Of a DNA stretch of 64,000 bases, positions 43,858-56,093 are shown one piece after another (positions within the stretch are counted from its first letter, which is position 1; each line of letters starts with the position of its first letter). Source of the DNA: Asparagopsis taxiformis (Eukaryota; Rhodophyta; Florideophyceae; Bonnemaisoniales; Bonnemaisoniaceae). The stretch is from assembly GCA_030407315.1 (NCBI GenBank), contig JALQPE010002371.1, positions 1 to 64,000 of the forward strand, given 5' to 3'. Under the pieces are notes generated by a model. The model saw nothing but the letters and a program-made list of their open reading frames with translations. It was not told the origin of the DNA and made no database searches. The position numbers were made by a program, and so were the translations under genes.

Positions 43858-45611
43858 ATGGACCCCGCAACGCGCGGTCAGCTCAACGAAGGGAACGTGA
43901 CTCCCACGGCACTACGCGTAGTGTACGAAGACCTTCGAGGTCACATCGAAAGGGCGAGCGACGCGGCCGTCGACGAAGCCGTAAGGCAGAGACTCGGAGT
44001 CTCGGAGCGCGAAGCTCGTGCGTTACGTGAACGCTCAGCGACCCTCGAACGGGAAAACGAAGATTTACGAAATCGCCTCTCCGCCGTGGAGGGAAGACTC
44101 GACTCGTTTGTCGCAGTATTTAACGAAATCGTCGCCGGACGTTCCGCTCCGCCGAGCGGAAGCGACCCAAGTTACGAACTGTTACAAACAAGGCTCGCGC
44201 GCCTATAACTCGCAATCCTCCCCGGCCGTTCCGGGGGGATACCTATCAACACCCGGACCTACGACTCCAACGACGGTTGGAAGGGGGCGACAGTGCAACG
44301 AGCCATCGCCGACCCCGACGTGACGCCACGAAGGCAATTACGTTTCCACGATACGCCAGACCACGCGCGGTCGGCGGATGCAGCACGAGCTGCACAATTC
44401 GATACGAGAACTCCCACGCCACGTGAGGCGTACATTCCGTGGCTGGGTGCGTTCGGCACGACGGACACGCGAGTCCACGAAAACGAACGTGCCGACGCGG
44501 TACGCTTACCAGGGAACGCCCTCGGTCCACCCTGCCACGCGTTGGCAGAGCATACGACAATGCTCGATGCATTCGCAAACGTGGTGTCGTACCGCATGTA
44601 TCGTCTTAACGATGTACGTGAACATCTCTACGTGAACGAGAGTCAAAGCGTACATAAGCTCAAACGTGAGCTCGAGGGACTTTTCCCCACGTTGAAGCCG
44701 TTCTCCGGCCGGAATCCGATTACGTTGCTCGGATTCCTCGCCCAAATACGTGATGGGTTCAGCACACTCGGAGTGTACGAGGGAGTGGCAGTACGTGTGC
44801 TGCACTTCTTCCTCGAAGGGGACGCCCGACGGTTCTACGATTCCCAGTGTACGACTGGCGTGATCACAACTGATCCGACGAAGAGGTTTTCGTGGCCTCA
44901 CGTGATCAACGCGTTGATCAAACGATACCTGCAAGACGACGTGCTGCAGGAGGCCTACGAAAAGGTCACGATGATCACGCAGAATCCTAACGAGGACGAG
45001 AATCAGTACGCTGATAGACTCGATACTGCCACGCGGGCTTGCAACTACGTGTTTACGGACCGACTCCTCATTCACCACTACGTGCGTGGTTTGCTGCCCT
45101 CGACGCGGGCAGCCGTGACGGAACGACTCCGGTCACACCCCGAACGAGAGAGGAACGACCTCACCGTTGTGAGACGATTGACGACGGCCGAAGGAACGAC
45201 CTTCCGTGCACGTACGGCAGCTGTCGCGTCAGCCGCGAAACCGAAAGTGCGGTTTCCAGTGAAGCCTACGTTGGCTATTTCCGACCACGAGTCGAGGAAG
45301 TTCGCGGACTACGATGAGTCCGCGTACTCACGTAATGAACGGGCTAACGAGCCCAATTACCACGGTGGTAACCCGAACATCCCCGCGAGGGATGATGACG
45401 ACGTATCGCTCACTGCGGCTCACGTTGCCGAGAATTTAGAGGCGATACTCTTCACGGACGGGCCGCCGCCCACCGATACGAAGACGGCAAACGAAAAGCC
45501 GGACGAGCTCGAAGCTCGATTGAACCGTCCATGCGAGGACGTGTCGAAGCTCACGAGCGAGCAGACGCAATTAGCGCACTCCGTAATCCGGAATGATTAC
45601 TGGACGCTATC
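43858..45611 (+). pseudogene. Gypsy A gag, 5' part, with in-frame TAA
   Basis: ATG at 43858 is followed by a Glu/Arg coiled coil (LRERSATLERENEDLRNRL). TAA at 44206-44208 interrupts the frame, which then stays open from about 44209 to the B insertion at 45611. It contains capsid-like helices (FSGRNPITLLGFLAQI; RFYDSQCTTGV; DENQYADRLDTATRACNYVF) typical of the retrotransposon gag family. The insertion splits the codon just before the zinc knuckle. Confidence 0.8.
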
Positions 45612-46401
45612 TGTGATGCAATTTATGTTGCAAGTGCGCGCGCGGGTCGGAGCGATGCGTCGCGTTGAGTCCGCGTGCATCCGCGTTTAGTTAGTTAGTA
45701 AGCGAGCGTACGCGTGGCGATACAATTACGTGTCACGGCGCGCCTGCGCGAACGCGTGCGATTGCGAGCTTGGCGCCACGTGTAGCGCCTTTTGCGAATT
45801 TCCCTTTATTTTCCCTTTTTGGGTTTTTTATGACGAAAGTCTTTTTCCCAAATATTTCCGTTTTTGCGTGCGAGCGAGCGGCCGCCGGCCGGCCGCGCAA
45901 GGACAACCTGTCCTTAGTAGTTAGCTATTAATGGTCGTTCCGCTTCGCACCTTACCAATAAACAGCCAGCATCTTCGCAGCTACGAGTTAAGCGTTTAGC
46001 GAATCGCGAGGACCGATTGCGTTGAAACGTTGCGTGCGGGTTGCTCACGATCGCCGACGTTCGCGTGCGCGCTGCGCATAAACCGATCGTCGAACCGCGT
46101 CGCACCGCGATAGCGCGCGTTGCGTCGCACGCCACTAGGCCAGAGATTTACGACCCCTGTGTGGATCGCGTTGTGCTCGAGTTTACTCGGTGATCTCACC
46201 CTGAGATCACGGCTTGCGCCGGCTCGCGAATCCCGTGTTGCGATCGTTCCCTACGCGTTCCGCCGTTGTACCACCCGTTCGCCAGCGCGACCGAGCGACG
46301 CGCGAACGCAAGTTCAACCAGCGCGTTACGGTTCACCTCGCCCTGACACGACTGCAATTCTAGAACTCCCTTAGCGATCGCCACCCCCGGCTGGTCCTAC
46401 A
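45612..46401 (+). repeat. Gypsy B 5' LTR (790 bp)
   Basis: TGTGATGCAATTTATG ... GCTGGTCCTACA. Has an AATAAA signal near 45956. Preceded by CTATC. Confidence 0.95.
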
Positions 46402-46920
46402 ACTCGTCTCTCGACCTAGAATTGCGCGAACCGACGTGCGAACTCAGCGAAGCACAGAAACTCCGCTTGGGGAAAACACGGGACGCCAAACCTATCGCTT
46501 ACTCTAATTCTTCTTTTATCCGTTCGTCGTGCGCGACAGCGAGGGCGATTGACGCGTGCGCGCGTATCGCTATCCCGGAAGCGGTGCTATAGCCTCTCTG
46601 GTTTGTACAACTACCCTACCTCTACTACGACGATTCGCCGCGCGGAACGACGCGATCGAAGACGCAGCGCGTGCGCGCGCTAGTTCGCAACCCTAACGCG
46701 GGTTCGGCGGTGCCGAAAATATTGGGTTCGCGGACGATCGAGACCCGTCTTTGCGCGTTCCGAGCGAGGAAGAAGCCCTCCTGCGAGCGAACTCGTCCCC
46801 CTCACCCTTACTACGCGCGCCCGATACGAAGACAATTTTCGGGAAGCGCTTCCCTTTTTACTTGCCAATTTTTCCCTTTTTCCCTTTTCCCTAGGCGACG
46901 ATCGAACGCAACCGCGCCGA

Positions 46921-48890
46921 TGGATCCATCCGCGCCCGAGCGATCGAACGCGCCGACCGAACCCCCGCCAGTCGCGTCGCAAACGCACGCAGTCGACGCA
47001 CTGGTCGCTTCACATATCCCTGACCCTACCGCTTCCCCGTGGCCGCCGTTACCGACGCAAGCGCTCGCGAGCATTGATGACGACGCGCAAACGTCCGACG
47101 ATGGCGCCGCAACGAAGCGCGAGGCCGAGTTCCGCGTTCCCGACGTGCACGCTACGCCGTCCGCAACGCTTCCGAGCTTGGTTCGACAAGTAGTGGACGA
47201 CCCTACGTTCCAATGCATGCTCCAGGCTGAAGTACGAGCTGCAGTGGACCGCGCTATCAAAGGCCAATCACGTGGATTGACGGCTCAGATGAGCACGCAA
47301 GTCCACAACCTAATCGCCACTACGATGGACTCCCGCGAGGAGCACAATATTGAACGCGCGAACGTCGCTGCGCGCGAAAACCGAACGCGAACCGCAGCAC
47401 GCGCAACCCCTACGAACTACGCGCGTGACGCGGACCCCGAAGGATGGCTGGAACTGGCGCGCCAGGACCTGTCATTCGACGACCACCCGCATTCGGATAG
47501 CGACAATGGACCCGCGCATCCCGGGCCAGTAGAGATCCAGCCGTTGAACGAGCTGTTCACGCGCGCGCTTTCGTATCGCACGTACCGCTTGCGTAATACG
47601 GACCGCGCGTTTAACCGAGCAATTGCGAGCGAATTGGCTAACACCGCGAAGATGGTGCGCCATTCGATGCAGGGAGAGAATTTCACGGGCGCTGACGGAA
47701 TCGCCGTGCTATCGTTCCTGAAGTATTTCAAGAGCGCATGCGACGACACCGGCGTATCCGAAGGCGCAGCGTTGCCGATTCTCAAGTATTTCCTCGCCGA
47801 CGAGGCGCGCGACACGTTCCAAACGTACGTGGGACGAACGTTCCGAGGAGCGCGCGCGGGCGTCGACTCGATTACGTGCTACGCGGAAGCCGTTCAGTGG
47901 CTCCTGCTAACCTATGCGCGCAAAGGCGACGTCGCGCAAGCGTATCGTGACGTGGCGCAACAAACGCAAGACCCGAAGGAAACCGAAACGCAATTCGCTA
48001 CGAGACTACGACGCCGCGCGCTGCGCTGCGGCGATGCGTTTAGCGAGCGAACGCTTGTTTCCATTTTCGTCGATGGTCTACGACCCTATGCGCAACACCT
48101 CGTACGGGACGCGCTGTCTCGCGACCCGCGTCGATACACCTTTCGAGAGCTAGTCTCTATGGCGCAGAGCCACGGGGACACGCACCGAGCGATGACGCCG
48201 ACGACGAGCGCGCGACCGCTATTACAGCGAACTCCTGCGCTCTACGTGGAAGAGGACGAGACACCGACGCTGCAGGCACTGACCGTGGGGCATACCCCGC
48301 CATCAGGCTTCTCATCGCCAAACGTCTCAACCTCCGCCGCGACGCCGCACGCTCCGCGCGAACGGAAGTTCTCGACCCCGAGCCCCATGCGAAGTCCAAC
48401 CTCGCTTGGCACCCCTTCGTCGAATTATCGCACGCCACGCTCTCGCGACGCATCGCCCGCCGACCGCTCGCGACGCTTTGCGCATAACGACGACCGAGAA
48501 CGCGAACGCGCGGGACCGTACACGGCGCACATACCGCGCGCAACTTACCCACCGCCTATCGTGAGACAGACGGCACCGGCCGACACGTCTCGCACAGCGG
48601 CGTTCCGCTGTCTGATATGCCGGAAGTTTGGGCACCCCATGGTAAGCTGCCCGCTGCTCTCATCCGAGCAACAGGCCGCGATTCGCGAGATGCATAGCCA
48701 CGCGCGCCTAACGCCCGAAGAACTGAACCTGCAGCGTAACGTTCAGGTTTTCGAAGTTTCGGCGGACGATGACGCACGCGAGCGCGAAAGCGAACGCACG
48801 CGCGAAGACGACGCGCACGACGGCGAGCAGCTCACGCCCCACTCGGTTCGCTTCGCAGAAGACCCGGGAAACGCCTACGAGGAGTCGTAG
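46921..48890 (+). CDS. Gypsy B gag (about 656 aa)
   Basis: The frame is open from 46671, but the first good start is ATG 46921 (MDPSAPE), matching the MDP start of A's gag. Capsid-like segment around 47530-48130 (FTGADGIAVLSFLKYFKSAC; TETQFATRLRRRALRC). Zinc knuckle C-x2-C-x4-H-x4-C at 48609-48650. Assembles the virus-like particle and packages RNA. Intact. Pol begins 45 bases after the stop in another frame. Confidence 0.88.
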
Positions 48891-48934
48891 CGGGTGGGCC
48901 GACTCCTCTCCACCCAACGGATACGCGACGCGCG

Positions 48935-51900
48935 ATGACGCAACCGCCGCGCGAAAAACCGCCTCCGTTACCACCCGAAACAGTGGTCCTGTTTCAGACC
49001 CCTACCGCGAACTACAAGCTCGAGATTCGCGTCGGATATAATCTACGCACGGCTACCGCGGCGACCGCTGTGCTTGATACCGGCGCGGGCCCGAGTCTCA
49101 TTCGCGAGAACGTATTAGGCGCTGATTGGAAGCGCCACGCTACGCCGCCAACGCTGCGCTGCGCGATTATCGACGCGAATGGACGACGCCTCGCGCCGAA
49201 CGCGTCGTTGCGACTTAGCGTTCTTCTAGGTGCCCGCGCGCACCTTCAAACTTTCCTGGTGATGCTGCGCTTATCCGTCCCTTGCATTCTGGGAGCAGAC
49301 TTCATCGACCGCGTGGTTCGGATGATCTATACTGGGCCGCAGCGCGCGTTGCGAACCCGCTATGGAGACCACGTTCCGATGCTCCCACGCACGCCGACGA
49401 AACCGCGCCGCGCACCGACCCCCAAGACTACCCGACCGACAGAATTCGCACCAATCCGCGTTGCGCGCCGCACGTCGATTCCGCCGCACGCGACGCAAGC
49501 TATCGAAGTCACCACGGGCGCTGACGGACGCTGCATTACGATACCCGCGACCGACCTCTACGGGCAGAAGTTGCTTCGTCTAGCCAACGGGGAAACGCTG
49601 GTTAAAAGGAACGTGCCCTTCAGCGTGCACGTGCACAACGCCGGCACCCGCCTACAGGTATTGCCCAAAGGCATGAAGCTGGGCGCCGCGGTGCCCAACC
49701 CCGTAGGTTGCCTACAAGTTGCACAAGAGGCACCGACCCCGCAAGACCGACCGCCCGACGATGCGACGCCACGCAACGCGACGAACCCGCCGGACCCGCG
49801 CGAAGCCGACGGAATTGCGAACGCGACGCCGCATTGGGAAGATCTCTTACGCGCGACGCTACGCGATGAGCGAGTAGACGATGACCTACACGCGCGAATT
49901 ATCGAGATGCTGCGAAAACACGAGCGAATGTGGAATGGCACACTCGGAGCCATCCACGCGACAGAACACCGCATCGAACTGGTTCCGGGGGCGACCCCCG
50001 TCAACCAACCGCCGTACCGCGCCGGACACGCGTCGCGCGAAATTATCCGTACGCAAGTGGACAAGATGCTCCGCGCTGGAGTGATCGAACCTGCTACATC
50101 GGAATGGGCGAGCCCGGTCGTAGTCGTGCCTAAGAAGGACGGGACTTCCCGCTTCTGCATCGACTACCGCCGCTTAAACGCCGCCACCGTCAAGGACACG
50201 TATCCGATTCCGCGCATGGACGATTGCGTCGATTCGCTCGGTAACGCGACGGTTTTCACTACGCTGGACTGCAACTCGGGATACTGGCAGATCCCAGTAG
50301 CGCACGCCGACCGCGACAAGACTACGTTTACGTCGCATGTTGGTACGTATAGCTTCCGCCGTATGCCCTTCGGACTATCGAACGCGCCCGCGACGTTTCA
50401 GCGCGCGCTCGATATCTTGCTCGCGAACGTGAAATGGCAGCACTGCCTTGTCTACCTGGATGACGTAATTATCTTCTCCGCCGACATAAATGCGCACGTG
50501 CATCACGTCGACGAGATACTGGGGATCCTCGGACGCGCTGGCGTTTCGCTTAAATTTGCGAAGACCGAGTTCTTCAAGCGCTCGGTAGACTACCTGAGAC
50601 ATACTATTTCGCCTGGAAAGCTATCCGTGCCGACGACGAAATGCGACGTGCTGCGCGATGCGACGTATCCGACGACGAAAACGCAGCTGCGCAGCTTTCT
50701 GGGAACTTGTAACGTATACCGCCGATTCGTCGAAAAATTCGCGTTCGTCGCGGCGCCGCTTACGCAGTTGCTAAAGAAGGACCAAGGAGATAACCTACCC
50801 GCGCCGACGCCAGAGCAAACGCGCGCGTTCGAAGCATTGCAACGAGCGATGCTATCTCCGCCTATTCTTCGCCTACCGCGCGAGGGACACCCATACGTGC
50901 TCGATACCGACGCGTCGCAGGGACAAATCGGATGCGCGTTACTACAGTTAGACGCCGACGGAGACACATTGCATCCAGTCGGATACTGGTCGCGCACGCT
51001 TAACGACGCGGAGCGAAATTATTCGAAGACGGAACGCGAATGCCTCGCGGTGGTATGGGCTGTGTTACTATTACGCGCATATCTAGAAGGACGGAAGTTC
51101 ACGGTTCGCACGGACCATAATTCGCTGCACTGGTTTCTAAATATGACCTCCGCGGAAGGACGACTCGCGCGCTGGCGATTGCGACTCGCCGAGTTCGAGT
51201 TCGACGTCGAATATAAAAAGGGTAAACGCCACGTTATCGCCGACGCGCTCTCGCGAATGGCCACGCGAAGCGGCGACGAGACGGAAATACCGGACGAGAT
51301 ACCCTGCTTCGGCGCCGCGAACATCGTCGAACCGCACGCGGACGCTTACGTTCGAGCCGACGCCGCGCTACTATGCGACTACGCCGAATATTATCCTAGC
51401 CTGGATTGTCTGCTGACATTTCGAGCATGTATCGAACCACCCGTGTCCACTGACGAGTGGATACGCGAGCAGGCGACGGACGAATTCTGCCAAAACGCGA
51501 AACGCGACGTCGAAACCGCGCCGCAGTCGCGCTTTCACCTGTCCCCCGATGGGATACTTATGAGGACCGCGCCGCTCGACGACGCCACGCAGATAGTCGT
51601 GCCCAAAGCGATTAAGGGGCGCATTTTGCGAGCTAACCATTATGCGGTAACTGCAGGACATCCGGGCGCGCGACGCATGTACGACGCCATCCGACGCGCG
51701 TACTACTGGCCGATGATGAGCGTGGACGTCTACACTACAGTGAGACAGTGCGATGCGTGCGCACGTAACCGCGTTACGCAATATCGCCATACGAACGCCC
51801 TGAAGCTATTCCCCGCGACGCGCCCGCTCGAAGACGTCGCTATCGATATCCTTGGTCCGCTGCCCGAGACTCCTCGCCAACGCCGCTTCGTACTCGTAAT

Positions 51901-53164
51901 CGCAGACCGCTATAGCAAACTCTGCCGACTCATCGCGCTCGGACGCGTATCCGCACTCGCAGTTGCGAAGGCATTTTGCCGAGACTGGGTTTTCGTCTAT
52001 GGACCGCCGCGCACGCTACTTTCGGACAATGGGCCGCAATTCCGCTCGAAGCTGTTTCAGGAGACTTGCGCGCTGATGGGTATGCGGAACATATTCACAA
52101 CGACGTACCATCCGCAATCGAACGGACAAGTCGAGCGCATGAATCGCACTATCGTCGCGACGCTGCGCCATTATGTAGATGAAGAGCGCAGAGATTGGGA
52201 CGAGCATTTGAACGCGCTAGCATACGCTTACAACCGCGCGATACACCGCTCGACGAATACGTCGCCGTTCGAACTTACGCTCACGCGCTATCCCGTATCG
52301 CTGGGAACAGAGCAAGTGGACACGATTCGCAGCAAGCCATTCCTTCGCATGGAATTTCTCGCACGATTATCAGATGCGTACGCACGCTCGGCGAACGCGT
52401 TGAAGAAAGCGCAAGCGAGATACAAGCGCGACTTTGACCGCGGCGTGCGCACGGTGAATAAGGATATCAAGGTTGGCGATCAAGTGTACCTGGACACTCG
52501 CGCGGGAGCGACGACACGAACGCAACGCAACGACGCAGCGCACACGTCGAAGTTAGACTATCCTGTGTCGGGCCCTTTCCCGGTTATAGGCTGCCGCGGA
52601 CACACGTACGAAATCATAATCGACGGTGTCCCCGAACTCGTCAGCTCCGACCGCGTTCGCATAGCACCGCGCTACGCGACGCATGCGCCAACGACGTTGG
52701 ACGACGTAGAAGAAGACATTAACACGGAGAACGCGAACGACGCAGAGCGACGGGATGAACGCGAAATTAACGAGGCGCGCAAGGTCGACCCGGAAGCCGG
52801 GTATGGGACGCGCGAGTTCATGTTTGACAGGTTGACAGCCGAGGGCATCGACGATACCGGCACGCCCGTATTCCGGGTGCGCTGGAAGGGCTAATCCCCG
52901 CGCGATGATACGTGGGAGCCCGAAGCGTCCCTGCCCGCGCCTATCGTCGCCCGTTTTCGCCGTGATCAAGGACGGCCCGCCTCTAAAACCGCTGCGCGCG
53001 CTACTGCCGACGGCCCCGCGGCGCGGCGTAACCGCCGAAGTCGCTCAACGAAGCGCTCAGCCCCGAGGCAGGCACCCGATGGCGCGCCGCGAAAAACGAC
53101 ACCTACCCGCATCAGCGCGCGTATTGCAAGCCGACAAATGATGCCTCTTGCGCAACGCAATTAA
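48935..53164 (+). CDS. Gypsy B pol (PR-RT-RH-IN-chromodomain) with TAA in the chromodomain
   Basis: ATG at 48935; open for 1,319 codons to TAA 52892-52894. Order: aspartic protease (VLDTGAG near 49071), reverse transcriptase (FCIDYRRLN; VYLDDVIIF near 50450), RNase H (VLDTDASQGQIG near 50900), integrase zinc finger H-H-C-C (about 51640-51770), and catalytic D (DILGP, 51847), D (SDNGPQ, 52022) and E (GQVERM, 52130). The end (VFRVRWKG) is the first half of a chromodomain. After the TAA the same frame gives SPRDDTWEPEASLPAPIVA, the second half, and stays open to TAA at 53162. The stop replaces a position usually Tyr or Phe. A full-length product may need readthrough; otherwise the chromodomain is lost. 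Confidence 0.92.
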
Positions 53165-55162
53165 TGCACGAAGCGTTGCGGGGGGGGGGTTGCCATCCAC
53201 GCGCGTTTATGTCGACGAAGAAGCGGTGCAAGTGCCAGCTGATTACCTGGCAGTGGTAAGCATCCAAACGCAAACACAGCTACCAGCCTTGCATCACGCC
53301 AAACTACTATCGGCAGCAGGGACCGGGAGGGGATACGACTTATTGCCGCCAAGCGTCGCCGCGCCACGCAACCGTTTCGTCGCACAACACGCAAACGCTT
53401 CCTCGAACGCCTTGTAACCGTTTCGTCGCACGCCACGCAATCGCCGTTCGCGCCAACGCTTCGTCGTTCGGCACGCAACGCCCGGTTCGTCGTACGCCAT
53501 GCAACACGCGTCGCATCGTCGTTCGCCACGCCCCGCGCAATCGACATTCTACCACTGAATGACCTGGAACTACTGCCGCACGCAATGAAGCGACGCCGCT
53601 CGCGAGCCGCGTACGTGTGCGCCTGACAGGTTGGACACGATTCGACGTTTGCCCGCCGCGCTACCACCCGCGCCGACTACCCGCACGAAGGCACGCCGCC
53701 CCGGACTAAGCTGCCTGAATCTCGACGCTTGGCAACACACGAAGGGGCCCTCACAGACGCTGGTCGGTCCGGCATCGACACGCGTTGCGCGTGACGCCAC
53801 CACCGCGAAAATATTGAGCCCCCTCGCTGACGCTCGAGACGTTGCCTGTTAAGAAGTGCGATAAGCGCGAAAAGCCCATTACGGACGTTGCGTCAATCTC
53901 GCTAAATAGGCGCCACGCAATATTCGCCGCTTGCGTTTCGGTCGCCTTTCGTTCGCCACGCGACTATCCGCCGTTTACGCCACGTAACGCCTAACGACCG
54001 TCTACCGCCACACGACCACTGCGCCACTACGCTCGTTGGAATCGCCGCGAATACGAACGGCCGCGTATCTCTGGATTCGTTGCGAGTTTGACCTCAACTA
54101 ACACCCGACCTACTCCAGAAGCCGCGACATGCGCGGGACCACGCGATGCGTTTTCGCGCGAAAAAAGGGGAGCGACACTGGCGCTGGCGTGCGGGCTGGC
54201 CCGGCTATTTAGCAATTCTACCGTCCCACTCGAATCGTCCCATTGGAAGAATGCGACGAAAGGGGCACCCGAATCGCGCCGCCGTCAAGCTGGCCCCCGC
54301 GTGACGAGCTGTCCCCTACTACCGCCACCTGATTGGACGACAACATACGCGAACTCCAGCGAGGCGCTCGAAGCTGGTGGAAGGACGCAGACCCCTGGAC
54401 GCACGCAGCCCCCTACCGAGAATATAGTGGTGCCCACGTGCATGGTTCCCCTTCAACCCAAGCGTGGAGAATGAGGCTCGCTCCAAAAAGGGAAGAATGT
54501 GACCCCACCCGAGCCCTCTAGGTACCATTTGGCCGTCCGCTCTAGTCACGGGACAGTAGACACGGTAGCAAACGGCGAACGCCGGTAGTAGGCGACGCGA
54601 ACGAAGAATGCGAAAAAGCGAACGAACCGGCGACGCGAACGACGAATGCGTAAGGTGACACGAATCGACGACGCGAAGCGGAAGCGAACAACGAATACGC
54701 ATGCGGAAATTAACCGGCGACGTTGAGAATTGCGCGTGACGAACCGATGAAACGAAACCGCTACGACGAACTCGTACCGACGCGCTACCCGTCCAGACTC
54801 CCTTCTTCTACCCCCACTCAAACCTTTTCGCTTCGCAACGTATGCATTCTACCCCTCCCCCCGCGCGCACGACTGGACGCCGCCGGCCACGTCCCCTCCG
54901 AACGCCGACGTGGGCAGCGGGCAAATACGGTTTCAAGCAACGACACGCGCGCCCCTTCGCGGAAACACCGGCTCATGCATGCATTTGACGGAACCCGCGT
55001 TGCGCTGTCGCTCACTCAAAAGCTGCAAGAACCCTGGCGTTTCACGGCCGCAAGCGTGTCGGACGGGAGGAACCCCGCATTACGAAGCGCTAAGTGGAGA
55101 TACAAACAAGGAGAGTTTATTTCAAAGAGGATGCAATGCGAGGAGGAGAATCAAAGTGATAG
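53165..55162. other. Non-coding part of element B between pol and antisense gene
   Basis: GC-rich. Has a run of ten or so G near 53181 and degenerate repeats of a CGTCGCACGCCACGCAA-like unit (about 53340-53540). I see no convincing gene on either strand. Confidence 0.5.
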
Positions 55163-55840
55163 CTAAGACGGAGGCGCGCGCGTGTCGTCGTCTCGACGCG
55201 AAGCGCGGCTCGACGAACTGGCTGCCGCACCACGTGAACGAGCACGGCTTGAAGCCGTATCTGCCTGGTGACCGCGTCGCCGCTCGGAATTTAACACCCG
55301 AACGACGCGCCCGTCGTGTACGCCAATCCGAAGTGGAGGGATACCCGTACGCCTCGTGCGACCCGCGGAGCTCTCCGCTGCACGCGAACGTGTCATGGGA
55401 CGCGCCCCGCCACGACCCGAACCAACGCTTCCCGTCGCGCCACGCGTCGCATCTGCGCGTAACCCGCTCTCCGACTGCGTCGCGCCAGTCGACTCCCTTT
55501 CGTCAACAGAACCCGCAGGAGAACGCTGCATGAAATTGACGACGTCATTTAACGCCGAGCCCATACGGTGAGCGCGTTCGATAGTTTCCTGAACCCGACG
55601 AACAGTCTCCCTCTCCCGAGCGCGATACCCGTCACGCACAGCGGCGATTCGAACAGCCAACCGACCCCTCTCCGCCTCCAAATTAGATTCGACTTCGGCC
55701 AACGCACGCTGCGCAGCCTCCTGCGCTGAACCGGCGGAATCGTAACGAGACTGAAGGGCCGCCAACGCTTCGCGACCACCTTCAACCTCCTTCTCCTGTT
55801 TAGCCGCACGACCTTGCATTACGCCGATATCCTTATGCCC
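55163..55840 (-). CDS. Antisense gene of element B, exon 2
   Basis: Continues the antisense protein after the intron: a long coiled coil (EKEVEGGREALAALQSRYDS; ERGRLAVRIAAVRDGYRARE) followed by a Ser/Arg/Gly-rich basic tail, stop at 55163-55165. The coiled coil joins smoothly to the one ending exon 1, which supports splicing. Confidence 0.7.
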   Translation of the reverse strand, partial: GHKDIGVMQGRAAKQEKEVEGGREALAALQSRYDSAGSAQEAAQRALAEVESNLEAERGRLAVRIAAVRDGYRARERETVRRVQETIERAHRMGSALNDVVNFMQRSPAGSVDERESTGATQSESGLRADATRGATGSVGSGRGGARPMTRSRAAESSAGRTRRTGIPPLRIGVHDGRVVRVLNSERRRGHQADTASSRARSRGAAASSSSRASRRDDDTRAPPS

Positions 55841-56093
55841 CTATAAGAAAAGGAATATGTACCCCTGATATGCTTTAGATGAACCAATGATGTACGTGGT
55901 ATCTCTACTGTACGCAAGAGATACTTCGCTGATGTACGGGAGATGAGCGTATGGACATCTCCCGTCCATCATTGGTGTATCGCTATGCGGCCACCAGCTG
56001 AAGAGCAAATGATCCTTATCCGTACATCAGAGGAACACCATGCATGTCATAGGTTCATCATGCAGCCATCTTTGGTATATCTTAAAGGCTTAC
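55841..56093 (-). other. Intron in antisense gene (253 nt)
   Basis: On the minus strand it begins GTAAGCC and ends CCTTTTCTTATAG: a consensus donor, and a pyrimidine tract with acceptor. It is AT-rich against GC-rich exons, contains in-frame stops, and its removal keeps phase 0. Confidence 0.75.
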
